Position numbers and translations under genes: made by a program. From positions 1-6,455 of the forward strand of contig JBKHHU010000189.1 in assembly GCA_046539045.1 (NCBI GenBank): a stretch of DNA of 6,455 nucleotides, written 5' to 3'. Of this stretch, positions 1 through 5,844 are shown piece after piece; the stretch's first letter is position 1; each line of letters starts with the position of its first letter. The notes under the pieces were generated by a model, which was given only the letters and a program-made list of their open reading frames with translations, was not told the DNA's origin and did no database searches. Source of the stretch: JBKHHU01 sp046539045 (GTDB lineage Bacteria; Planctomycetota; Phycisphaerae; SM23-33).

Positions 1-31
1 AAACGTGGTGGGTCGGGAGACCCACCACGCG
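1..31. repeat. Hairpin repeat, copy A
   Basis: This 31-bp sequence recurs without a mismatch at 110-140. Inside it, 4-29 is a perfect inverted repeat: an 11-bp stem (CGTGGTGGGTC paired with GACCCACCACG) around a GGGA loop. It begins at the first base of the window, so the repeat may extend further left. It lies in non-coding DNA downstream of the minus-strand dehydrogenase gene. Short, GC-rich, intergenic hairpins in several copies resemble REP/BIME-type elements, which can act as transcript-end or mRNA-stabilising structures. That role is inference; no transposase is visible. Confidence 0.85.
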
Positions 32-54
32 ATAGAAAGAGCCGTCCCGGAGCG

Positions 55-80
55 GTTGGCGGGTCTCCTGACCCGCCAAC
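55..80. repeat. Hairpin repeat, variant copy B
   Basis: This is a perfect 11-bp stem (GTTGGCGGGTC with GACCCGCCAAC) around a TCCT loop. It has the same stem length, loop length and GGGTC/GACCC core as the hairpins on either side. Read in the opposite sense, the flanking copies have the loop TCCC, so this copy matches them best when inverted. Against the inverted flanking copies, three stem positions differ and each change is compensated on the other arm, so pairing is fully kept. Confidence 0.85.
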
Positions 81-109
81 GGAACAAAGCACCCGCAATC
101 GGCGCGGTG

Positions 110-140
110 AAACGTGGTGGGTCGGGAGACCCACCACGCG
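110..140. repeat. Hairpin repeat, copy C
   Basis: This is an exact second copy of the 31 bp at 1-31, with its perfect 11-bp stem and GGGA loop at 113-138. The bases just after both copies are loosely similar (GATAGAAAGAGCCG against GGTAAACAGGCGAGCCG), so the ancestral unit may be slightly longer. The three hairpins start 51 and 58 bp apart, and the sequences between them are unrelated. Confidence 0.85.
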
Positions 141-173
141 GTAAACAGGCGAGCCGCCACGTGGGAACCAGGA

Positions 174-190
174 TTCCCGCCATTCGGGAA
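174..190. other. Small hairpin after the dehydrogenase stop codon
   Basis: TTCCCG and CGGGAA form a perfect 6-bp stem around a 5-nt loop, 32 bp beyond the stop codon of the minus-strand gene. No T-run follows it in the gene's own direction, so it is not a convincing intrinsic terminator for that gene. On the plus strand a TTTTT run follows after five bases. It may contribute to transcript ending together with the hairpins at 4-138. Confidence 0.35.
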
Positions 191-222
191 CTACGTTTTT
201 CCCAGTCAACCGCCTTTTCCAA

Positions 223-1464
223 TCAACCGTCTTTCCCGACATACTCGATCCGGTAGATCACGCCGGTGTTGTCGTCGCCGACCAGCAGCGATCCGTCCTT
301 GGCGATTGTCAGCCCGGCCGGGCGGCCGAACACTGCCGGCTCGTCCATCCCCTCCAGCTTGAACCCGGTCAGGAACTTCTCGAACTTTACCGGCTTGCCC
401 TTGTCGTCGAACTTCACGCGGACGACTTCATACCCTGCCGGCGGTTTGCGGTTCCAGCTGCCGTGCATGGCGATGAACGCGTCCCCGCGGTACTCCTCGG
501 GGAACTGCTCGGCGTCGTAGAATTCCATCTCGATCGGCGCGGCGTGGGCGGTGTATCCGAGCACCGGCGTGACCGTCTTCTTCGCGTACTCGCTCAGGTC
601 GCCGACCTTCGGGTGGCTCTTGAGCGGGATCGTCTTGCGGTCGCCATACACGAAAGGCCAGCCGTAATCGTTGCCCTTCTCCAGCAGGTTCAGTTCTTCC
701 GGCGGCTCGTTGTCGCCCAGCCAGTCGGTCCCGTGGTCCATCCCCCAAAGTTGCCCCGTCTTCGGGTGCCAGTCAAAGCCCACGGTGTTCCGCAGCCCGC
801 GGCTGAAGATGATCCGCTGCTTTCCGTCCAGCGTGCTGCGGAGGACGGTTGCGCTTTCCTCGTTCGGCTCGACGCAGCAGTTGCACGTGCTGCCGACGCT
901 GATGTAGAGCATCTTGTCCGGGCCGATGCCGAGCGTGCGGTTCGGGTGCCTGCCGCCCTTGGGCAGGTCGTCGATGAGCACCCTCGGCTTGCCGACCTTC
1001 CCGTCTTTGACGTCCGCGACGTAGATCTTCCGGATGGTGCCGATGTACAGCTTGTTGTCGTGCACCGCCAGCCCGTGTGCCTGCTCGAGGTCGGGGATGG
1101 CTTTTTCGATCTTGTCGGCCTTGCCGTCGCCGTCGGTGTCCTTGACGGCCAAAACGTCCCCGGGTCGGCGGCGACTGACGAGGATCGTCCCGTCGTCGAG
1201 CGTCAGCAGCATTCGAGGCCGCCCGAGACCGGTGGCGAACAGGCTGATCTTGAACCCGTCGGGCAGCTTGAGCTGGGCCATGCGCTCCTTCGTCGGACGC
1301 ATGACATTCGGCCGGACGCTATGGCCCTGGCGTTTGCCCTTCAGCAGTTCCTCGCCGGGGACGTAGTCCTTGTCGTCGTCGGACCCGCCATTGGCGGCAT
1401 TATCGCAGGCGGCGGTGATGAGCAGCAGGGCGGCCAGCGAGATCGTCAGAAGTGCGCGCTTCAT
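223..1464 (-). CDS. Lipoprotein PQQ-dependent sugar/sorbosone dehydrogenase-like beta-propeller
   Basis: This 413-aa protein probably oxidises a sugar or related aldehyde with bound PQQ outside the cytoplasm; the substrate is unknown. Residues 1-19 form a signal peptide (KR, hydrophobic stretch, then ITAA before Cys20), indicating a lipoprotein. Asp21-Asn22 would favour inner-membrane retention under the E. coli rule. The rest, about 65-410, matches the six-bladed propeller fold of soluble glucose/sorbosone dehydrogenases. Visible landmarks are PDGF at 68-71, GRHPNRTLGIGPD with His173 at the family's catalytic-base position, RGLRN with Arg225-Asn226 at PQQ-contact positions, DWLGDNEPPEELN at 247-259, HGSWNR at 334-339 and RPAGL at 381-385. 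A DTDGDGKAD loop (109-117) looks Ca-binding, and C194-N-C196-C197 follows the His173 segment. I chose this start because the signal peptide begins here and AAGGAG lies 7 nt upstream; the frame stays open 79 codons further without signal-like sequence. The family call is solid; PQQ use and substrate are inferred. Confidence 0.88.
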   Translation of the reverse strand: MKRALLTISLAALLLITAACDNAANGGSDDDKDYVPGEELLKGKRQGHSVRPNVMRPTKERMAQLKLPDGFKISLFATGLGRPRMLLTLDDGTILVSRRRPGDVLAVKDTDGDGKADKIEKAIPDLEQAHGLAVHDNKLYIGTIRKIYVADVKDGKVGKPRVLIDDLPKGGRHPNRTLGIGPDKMLYISVGSTCNCCVEPNEESATVLRSTLDGKQRIIFSRGLRNTVGFDWHPKTGQLWGMDHGTDWLGDNEPPEELNLLEKGNDYGWPFVYGDRKTIPLKSHPKVGDLSEYAKKTVTPVLGYTAHAAPIEMEFYDAEQFPEEYRGDAFIAMHGSWNRKPPAGYEVVRVKFDDKGKPVKFEKFLTGFKLEGMDEPAVFGRPAGLTIAKDGSLLVGDDNTGVIYRIEYVGKDG

Positions 1465-1956
1465 TGCGGTTCTCCTTTTCAGACTGAGCGTTGGTTTCCG
1501 GGGAATTGTAGCTGCACGCACCGAAGCAATCCCGGCGCCCACGATTGACGCGAAGCTTTCTGCAGCGACCGGTCGGCTGCATGGCGGCACGCGTTCAGGG
1601 ACCGACTGCGGGAACCGGAAGGCAGCGGCGTTCCGGACGGTGCAACCTGGCCGGGATCGGACGCCGGCAACCATCGTGCGGTGATCCGAACCGCTTACCA
1701 TAATTCCGAGTTTAGAGATTCCCCTCGGAGCGTTCGCCGGACCATCGCCGAAAATCTTGAGCGGCTTCTCGCCAAAGAGGAAAAGTGGGCAAGGCTTGGC
1801 GGCAATAGGCCGGTTTTCCGGTCAAAATCGCTCGGCCGGAAGCATCTCACGGTGGGGCGCTTTTGCCGCCGGCGGGGTTTTTCCGTAGTTTTGCGCAGTT
1901 CCAGGGAGGCGCTACAGAGTCGATTTTTGCGCCATTTTCCGGAAAAAACAGGGCCA
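1465..1956. other. Divergent intergenic region without a convincing gene
   Basis: This stretch separates the leftward dehydrogenase from the rightward ferredoxin-hcp operon. On the minus strand, TACAAT (plus-strand 1505-1510) is a 5-of-6 match to a -10 box about 40 nt before the dehydrogenase ATG, but no good -35 lies at 16-18 bp, so it is only a weak promoter candidate. A plus-strand frame from about 1681 to 1980 has no ribosome binding site and a basic, low-complexity-looking product, and it runs through the operator; I do not call it. Short GC palindromes occur (for example CCGG-TTTT-CCGG around 1810-1822, and CCGCCGGCGG just before a T5 run around 1868-1884), but none is a clear terminator or RNA gene. 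Confidence 0.5.
1472..1477 (-). promoter_or_regulatory. Ribosome binding site fixing the dehydrogenase start
   Basis: AAGGAG on the minus strand lies 7 nt before the ATG at 1464. It decides between this start and the upstream in-frame starts, none of which leads into a signal peptide. Confidence 0.8.
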
Positions 1957-1972
1957 CTTGACCCATGTCAAG
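1957..1972. promoter_or_regulatory. FNR/CRP-family operator (HcpR, Dnr or FNR type)
   Basis: CTTGACCCATGTCAAG is a perfect inverted repeat: six bases, a 4-nt spacer, six bases. The half-site TTGAC with a 4-nt spacer has the geometry of FNR-family sites (TTGAT-N4-ATCAA) and resembles sites assigned to nitrosative-stress members such as Dnr and HcpR. Its centre (1964.5) is 41.5 bp upstream of a start point near 2006 predicted from the -10-like box at 1994-1999, which is the classic class II activator position. The genes downstream, ferredoxin and hcp, are standard targets of these regulators. Which regulator binds cannot be told from this window. Confidence 0.7.
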
Positions 1973-1993
1973 GCGGGTAGCGGCGGATTCTGA

Positions 1994-1999
1994 CAGAAT
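1994..1999 (+). promoter_or_regulatory. Probable -10 element of the ferredoxin-hcp operon
   Basis: CAGAAT matches four of six positions of TATAAT, including the key A2 and T6. No -35 box is present at the right distance, as expected for an activator-dependent promoter with the palindrome at 1957-1972 in its place. The predicted start near 2006 gives a leader of about 54 nt. Confidence 0.45.
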
Positions 2000-2047
2000 A
2001 TCGCTCACGTGGAACGAACGAGATTCACAACCAACAACCACTCGCGT

Positions 2048-2052
2048 GGGAG
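2048..2052 (+). promoter_or_regulatory. Ribosome binding site fixing the ferredoxin start
   Basis: GGGAG ends 7 nt before the ATG at 2060. The upstream in-frame GTG at 2009 has no such site and would lie only a few bases from the predicted transcript start, so the ATG is preferred. Confidence 0.7.
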
Positions 2053-2059
2053 ATCAGCC

Positions 2060-2887
2060 ATGACGACCGATGCCCAAACCAAAACCAAAACGACTCGCAA
2101 GATCGTGCACATCGACGAGGACAAATGCGACGGCTGCGGGCTGTGCGTCCCGAGCTGTGCCGAGGGAGCCATCCAGATTGTCGACGGGAAGGCAAAGCTC
2201 TTAGCCGAAAACCTTTGCGACGGTCTGGGCAACTGCCTCGGCGAGTGCCCCAAGGACGCCATCCACATTGAGGAACGAGAAGCCGACGAGTTCGACGAGC
2301 AGGCCGTCGAAGAGCACCTTGCATCCCGGGAGGAGACCGAGATGAAACACAAAACCCCCGAGCCGCAGCGCAACACCAAGCCGCAAGCCAAGTTCGGCGG
2401 ATGTCCCGGCAGCCGGATGATGCAGTTCGCCAGGGAAGACAAACCCGAAGCCAAAGCCCCCGCCACCGAAACCGCCACCGGGTCCAGACAGTCCCAGTTG
2501 GGCCACTGGCCGGTTCAGCTGACGCTCCTGCCGGAACAGGGGCCGCTCTGGAATGGCGCAAATGTACTGCTCGCAGCGGATTGCGTCGCCTACACCATGG
2601 CCGATTTCCACGAAAAACTGCTGAGCGGCAGGACCCTGGCCGTCGCCTGCCCGAAGCTCGACGATGTCGAGCCGTATGTCGGGAAACTGGCGCGGATCCT
2701 GGCGGGCAATGACGTCGAATCCGTGACGATCGCGCGGATGGAAGTCCCGTGCTGCGGCGGACTTGAGATGATCTTCCGGGAAGCAGCCCAGCGGGCCGGT
2801 GTCGATGTGCCGTTGAACGTGATTACCGTCAGTCTGGACGGGAAGGTCAAGAGCATCAACGGCGTGGTCGCGACCGGGCTGATGTAA
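2060..2887 (+). CDS. 4Fe-4S ferredoxin-domain protein, Hcp partner
   Basis: This 275-aa cytoplasmic iron-sulfur protein probably delivers electrons to Hcp, encoded 92 bp downstream. Residues 15-72 form a ferredoxin fold. The first motif is complete (C23, C26, C29, C33: C-x2-C-x2-C-x3-C). The second is CDGLGNCLGECP, with C53, C59 and C63 but Leu56 where the fourth ligand would be. From memory, close relatives in anaerobes share this CDGLG pattern, so it is a family trait rather than damage. A charged, Pro/Lys-rich linker with GGCPGS (C115) covers about 75-145. The second domain (about 147-275) starts near LGHWPVQL and carries AADC (C175), ACPK (C197) and MEVPCCGG (C231-C232); these cysteines could hold another metal centre or a disulfide, which is inference. 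The arrangement resembles the ferredoxin gene called frdX next to hcp in sulfate reducers. The start is set by GGGAG 7 nt upstream. Confidence 0.85.
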   Translation: MTTDAQTKTKTTRKIVHIDEDKCDGCGLCVPSCAEGAIQIVDGKAKLLAENLCDGLGNCLGECPKDAIHIEEREADEFDEQAVEEHLASREETEMKHKTPEPQRNTKPQAKFGGCPGSRMMQFAREDKPEAKAPATETATGSRQSQLGHWPVQLTLLPEQGPLWNGANVLLAADCVAYTMADFHEKLLSGRTLAVACPKLDDVEPYVGKLARILAGNDVESVTIARMEVPCCGGLEMIFREAAQRAGVDVPLNVITVSLDGKVKSINGVVATGLM

Positions 2888-2903
2888 GCTATTGGTTTGA
2901 TGA

Positions 2904-2933
2904 GGTTTGTGCCCCAGTGGTCCGGGCCCAACC
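2904..2933 (+). other. Imperfect hairpin between the ferredoxin gene and hcp
   Basis: GGTTTGTGCCC (2904-2914) pairs with GGGCCCAACC (2924-2933), with one mismatch and one bulge, around a 9-nt loop. No T-run follows, so it should not end transcription. It could shape relative expression or stability of the two parts of the operon mRNA, but this is speculative. Confidence 0.3.
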
Positions 2934-2979
2934 GTAGCGCATACAATACAACTTAACCGACATAGGGAAAGGATCCATC

Positions 2980-4653
2980 ATGAGTACGATGTTTTGTTAT
3001 CAGTGTGAGCAGACTGCCAAGGGGACCGGATGTACCTCCTACGGTGTCTGCGGAAAGGGGCCGGAAACGGCCAACGTTCAGGACTCGCTAGTCCATATTA
3101 CCAAGGGAGTTGCGCAGTACGGACACCGTGCCCGGCAGCTCGGCGTCTCCGACGATCTGACCAATCATTTCGTTCTGGAAGCGCTGTTCACTACGGTCAC
3201 GAATGTGAACTTCGACGAGCATCGCATCGCCGACGTCGTCCGCAAGGGTGCCGAGGTCCGCGATCACGCAAAGAAGGTCTATCACCAGGCTTGCGAAGAC
3301 ATGGGCAAGACGCCCGAAGAGCCGACCGGCCCGGCGGAGTTCCAGCCGTCAGACGATGACGACGAGCTGTTCAGGATGTCCGAGCAGTTCAGCATCGAGA
3401 TGCGGCAGCAGGAACTCGGCGAGACCATTGCCGGTTTGCAGGAGCTCCTGATGTACGGCCTGAAGGGCATGGCCGCCTATGCGGACCACGCGCAAATCAT
3501 TGGCAAGGAAGAAGATGGCGTATACGGCTTCTTCCTGGAGGCCTTGGACTTCCTGGCCGACAACCCGACGGACATCGACGCGCTGCTGGGGATGATCCTC
3601 CGTTGCGGTGAAGTGAACCTGAAGGTGATGGGCCTGCTCGACGCCGGTCACTGCGAACATTTCGGCAGCCCCGAACCGACGCAGGTCCGCGTCACGCCGG
3701 TCAAGGGCAAGGCGATTGTCGTGACCGGTCACGATCTGGCCGATCTGGAAGAATTGCTCAAGCAGACCGAGGGCAAGGGCATCAACGTCTACACCCACAG
3801 CGAGATGCTCCCGGCCCACGGCTATCCGGAACTCAAGAAATACAAACATCTTGTGGGCAATTACGGCGGAGCATGGCAGGATCAGCGCGTGCAGTTCGAC
3901 GAGTTCCCCGGCGCGATTCTGTTCACCACCAACTGCCTGCAGAAGCCCAAGGAAAGCTACAAGGACCGCGTGTTCACCACCGGCGTTGTCGGCTGGGATG
4001 ACGTGACGCATATCCCGGGTGCCAAGGCGGGCGAGAAGGACTTCAGTCCGCTCATCGAGGCCGCCCAGAAGGCAGAAGGTTTCACCGAAGACGGTCCGGA
4101 GAAGTACATCACCGTCGGGTTCGCCCACGACGCGGTCATGGGCGTGGCCGACAAAGTCGTCGGTGCGGTTAAGTCCGGTGATATCAGGCACTTCTTCCTC
4201 ATCGGCGGATGCGACGGCGCCAAGACCGGCCGGAATTACTACACGGAATTCGCCCAGTCCGTACCGGACGATTGCGTCATCCTGACGCTGGCGTGCGGGA
4301 AGTACCGGTTCAACAAGTTCGACTTCGGCGACATCGGCGGGATCCCGCGCCTGTTGGACGTCGGGCAGTGCAACGACGCCTACTCGGCGATCCAGATCGC
4401 CCTGGCGCTGTCCGAGGCTTTCGATTGCGGGGTCAACGACCTGCCGCTGTCGTTCATCCTGAGTTGGTATGAGCAGAAGGCCGTTGTCATCCTGTTGACG
4501 CTGCTGTACTTAGGCATTCAAGACATGCGGCTTGGCCCGACACTTCCGGCCTTTGTCACCCAGGATGTGCTCAACGTGCTGGTCGAGAAGTTCAATATCA
4601 AGCCGATCGGTGAAGTGCAGGAAGATCTGGACGCCTGCCTGTCGGCGAACTAA
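2980..4653 (+). CDS. hcp: Hybrid cluster protein (hydroxylamine/NO reductase), class I
   Basis: This is a 557-aa cytoplasmic enzyme of normal class I length. Hcp reduces hydroxylamine to ammonia in vitro; in cells NO reduction to N2O and, in E. coli, protein S-nitrosylation are reported roles. The N-terminal ligands C6, C9, C18 and C24 have the C-x2-C-x8-C-x5-C spacing of class I proteins carrying a [4Fe-4S] cluster; class II, as in E. coli, has wider spacing and [2Fe-2S]. All seven hybrid-cluster ligands can be placed: H251 (GHDLADL), E275 (HSEML), C319 (TNCLQKP), C411 (GGCDGA, the persulfide position), C439 (ACGKYRF), C464 (GQCNDAYS) and E498 (WYEQKA). Their spacing follows the Desulfovibrio protein closely. 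AAAGGA lies 6 nt before the ATG. It is very probably cotranscribed with the upstream ferredoxin gene from the promoter near 2006 and ends at the hairpin at 4675. The gene appears intact. Confidence 0.97.
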   Translation: MSTMFCYQCEQTAKGTGCTSYGVCGKGPETANVQDSLVHITKGVAQYGHRARQLGVSDDLTNHFVLEALFTTVTNVNFDEHRIADVVRKGAEVRDHAKKVYHQACEDMGKTPEEPTGPAEFQPSDDDDELFRMSEQFSIEMRQQELGETIAGLQELLMYGLKGMAAYADHAQIIGKEEDGVYGFFLEALDFLADNPTDIDALLGMILRCGEVNLKVMGLLDAGHCEHFGSPEPTQVRVTPVKGKAIVVTGHDLADLEELLKQTEGKGINVYTHSEMLPAHGYPELKKYKHLVGNYGGAWQDQRVQFDEFPGAILFTTNCLQKPKESYKDRVFTTGVVGWDDVTHIPGAKAGEKDFSPLIEAAQKAEGFTEDGPEKYITVGFAHDAVMGVADKVVGAVKSGDIRHFFLIGGCDGAKTGRNYYTEFAQSVPDDCVILTLACGKYRFNKFDFGDIGGIPRLLDVGQCNDAYSAIQIALALSEAFDCGVNDLPLSFILSWYEQKAVVILLTLLYLGIQDMRLGPTLPAFVTQDVLNVLVEKFNIKPIGEVQEDLDACLSAN

Positions 4654-4674
4654 GGCCTTCCGAATCCCACGCGA

Positions 4675-4719
4675 CGGCCGGCCCGGATCCTTCCACGGAT
4701 TCGAGCCGGCTGCTTTATT
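4675..4719 (+). terminator. Intrinsic terminator of the ferredoxin-hcp operon
   Basis: The hairpin starts 21 nt after the hcp stop codon. GCCGGC (4677-4682) pairs with GCCGGC (4705-4710), and GGATCC (4685-4690) pairs with GGATTC (4697-4702, one G-U pair), with a 2 x 2 internal loop between the stems and a 6-nt apical loop. The outer stem can gain two more pairs. A short T-rich tract, TGCTTTATT, follows. The tract is interrupted, so efficiency may be moderate. Confidence 0.65.
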
Positions 4720-4755
4720 GCGCACAATGAATTTCGGTGGGACGGCCTAAAAGCC

Positions 4756-4784
4756 TTGAGGCATGAGTGCAAGATGTGTAAAAT
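4756..4784 (+). promoter_or_regulatory. Sigma70-like promoter upstream of the first pseudopilin gene
   Basis: TTGAGG (4756-4761) and TAAAAT (4779-4784) are separated by 17 bp, the optimal spacing; they match four and five of six consensus bases. The start would fall near 4791, leaving a leader of about 158 nt. The leader contains a small GCCG/CGGC stem around 4884-4896 and the motif shared with the second pseudopilin gene. I see no gene in 4720-4948. Confidence 0.45.
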
Positions 4785-4906
4785 AACCTCATCATGTCAA
4801 TCTGGCCATCGCGGCAGGGAAGTTCGGAAATGATTCCACGTGCCGCGCTGCAGAGCCCATTGAAATGTTGCGCCGGTGTTTCGGCCGTTTTGCGGCTGCG
4901 GGTATA

Positions 4907-4923
4907 TTTCATAGACTTCATAT
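4907..4923 (+). promoter_or_regulatory. Shared leader element with repeated TTCATA, copy 1
   Basis: TTTCATA (4907-4913) is followed by CTTCATA (4916-4922), a direct repeat with a 9-bp period. The same arrangement stands before the second pseudopilin gene at 5804-5820. The conservation may reflect recent duplication or a binding site near the start codon; the sequence alone does not decide. Confidence 0.35.
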
Positions 4924-4948
4924 TGGGTCGAGCAGTTAGGAGAAAATC

Positions 4949-5713
4949 ATGTCCAAGTGCAAAGCTTTCACCCTCATCGAACTCCTGGTGGTCATAGCGA
5001 TCATCGGGCTGCTGGTTTCGCTGCTGGTGCCGGCGCTGGCGAATATCGAGGAGATCGCCAACCACACCAAATGCCGAGCCAACCTCAAGAACATCGGCAC
5101 GGCGATGCATATCTACAAGGAAGCCAATGATGGCCGAATGATGACGCTCGGTTACGCCAACGATTACCGAGCCAAAGCCGAAGCGCAATCGAGTATCGGA
5201 AACCTCTGGTCCAACCAGGTCGAGTGCAACATCCAGAGCTGGTGGCTGCTGTGCGGCGAAAAGATCGCCCAGGAGGAACAATTCGTCTGCCCCTCCGACC
5301 AGGAATACCTTCCGAGGTCTCCAAACGGGGGCAACTACGGCTTCCAGACCTACTACAACGTCTCCTATGGTTTCCAGCCGGCGGTCCGTAACAAAGAAGA
5401 GAACCCCGGCTACCCCGGTGCGGAGGATCAGCCGTCAGATACAATTGTCGTTGCCGACAAACAGAGAATCCGTAGCGGCAGCGATATCAAGCCCGAGGGC
5501 GGCGACAGGAGCAATCAGTCCAGGACCCCGAACCACGAAAGCCTTGGCACCAATGTTCTGAGTGTGGATGGCAATGTCGGGACCATCGACGGGATCGACG
5601 GGGCCTACTTCAAAGATCGCCATATCTACTGGAAAGAGAACGGCTACCAGCACGGCAGCTGGACCGGAAAGGTGTGGGATACCAACCTGTTCTGGCGTAG
5701 GCAAAGCGACTGA
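4949..5713 (+). CDS. Pseudopilin-like protein with prepilin N-terminus, paralogue 1
   Basis: This 254-aa protein probably sits in the cytoplasmic membrane or in a pseudopilus-like surface structure; its task is unknown. Residues 1-6 (MSKCKA) are a short prepilin leader, followed by F7-TLIE11 and a hydrophobic helix to about 30, as in type IV pilins and type II secretion pseudopilins. The residue before the cleavage point is Ala6, not the usual Gly, a variation common in PVC-group members. The rest resembles the large planctomycete pseudopilin families (DUF1559-like): CRANLKNIG at 42-50, NIQSWWLL at 94-101, FVCPSD at 112-117, and NHESLGTNVLSVDG ending at 208, a version of the H-X9-DG motif with ten residues between His and Asp. 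About 46 residues follow. TAGGAG lies 6 nt before the ATG. It is probably transcribed from 4756-4784. A close paralogue follows 131 bp downstream. The N-terminal domain call is firm; the function is not known. Confidence 0.9.
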   Translation: MSKCKAFTLIELLVVIAIIGLLVSLLVPALANIEEIANHTKCRANLKNIGTAMHIYKEANDGRMMTLGYANDYRAKAEAQSSIGNLWSNQVECNIQSWWLLCGEKIAQEEQFVCPSDQEYLPRSPNGGNYGFQTYYNVSYGFQPAVRNKEENPGYPGAEDQPSDTIVVADKQRIRSGSDIKPEGGDRSNQSRTPNHESLGTNVLSVDGNVGTIDGIDGAYFKDRHIYWKENGYQHGSWTGKVWDTNLFWRRQSD

Positions 5714-5752
5714 GAACCCCGCCGTTTGCCTTTGCTGGATTTCGCGCAATCA

Positions 5753-5758
5753 TAGAAT
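5753..5758 (+). promoter_or_regulatory. Possible -10 box before the second pseudopilin gene
   Basis: TAGAAT matches five of six consensus bases and would start a leader of about 80 nt, close to where the duplicated leader begins. The best -35, TTGCTG at 5732-5737, has only a 15-bp spacer. No intrinsic terminator is visible after the first pseudopilin gene, so readthrough from upstream is equally possible. Confidence 0.2.
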
Positions 5759-5803
5759 CAACCGGTTTCCGGTCGCGTCGCGGCCGCGAGTGTATTCGAT
5801 GCA

Positions 5804-5820
5804 TTTCATAGCTTTCATAT
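5804..5820 (+). promoter_or_regulatory. Shared leader element with repeated TTTCATA, copy 2
   Basis: TTTCATA occurs at 5804-5810 and again at 5813-5819, with the same 9-bp period as in the leader of the first pseudopilin gene. The distance to the ribosome binding site differs from copy 1 by a single base. Confidence 0.35.
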
Positions 5821-5844
5821 CAGTCGAGCAGTAAGGAGAAGATC

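Noticed and set aside
1..140. CRISPR array
   Set aside because: There are only two identical repeats 109 bp apart with a variant hairpin between them, no regular spacers and no cas genes.
5..362. Two overlapping plus-strand open frames (5-256 and 114-362) whose products both begin MVGRETHHA
   Set aside because: They share a start only because both begin inside the identical hairpin repeats; there is no ribosome binding site, and the second runs into the dehydrogenase gene on the other strand.
463..1548. 361-codon plus-strand open frame opposite the dehydrogenase gene
   Set aside because: It is antisense to a clear protein family with a signal peptide and ribosome binding site. Long antisense frames are expected in GC-rich codon usage, and its product resembles no family I know.
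1681..1980. 99-codon plus-strand open frame in the divergent gap
   Set aside because: It starts with GTG without a ribosome binding site, gives a strongly basic unrecognised product, and overlaps the FNR-type operator.
2942..2947. TACAAT as a separate hcp promoter -10 box
   Set aside because: No acceptable -35 hexamer or operator lies at the right distance, and cotranscription with the ferredoxin gene explains expression adequately.
3349..4191. 280-codon minus-strand open frame opposite hcp
   Set aside because: It lies entirely within a gene whose cluster ligands are all present and correctly spaced; no ribosome binding site or family resemblance supports it.
5761..5773. ACCGG-TTT-CCGGT hairpin as a terminator of the first pseudopilin gene
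   Set aside because: It has a short 5-bp stem, no T-run after it, and lies within the duplicated leader of the next gene.
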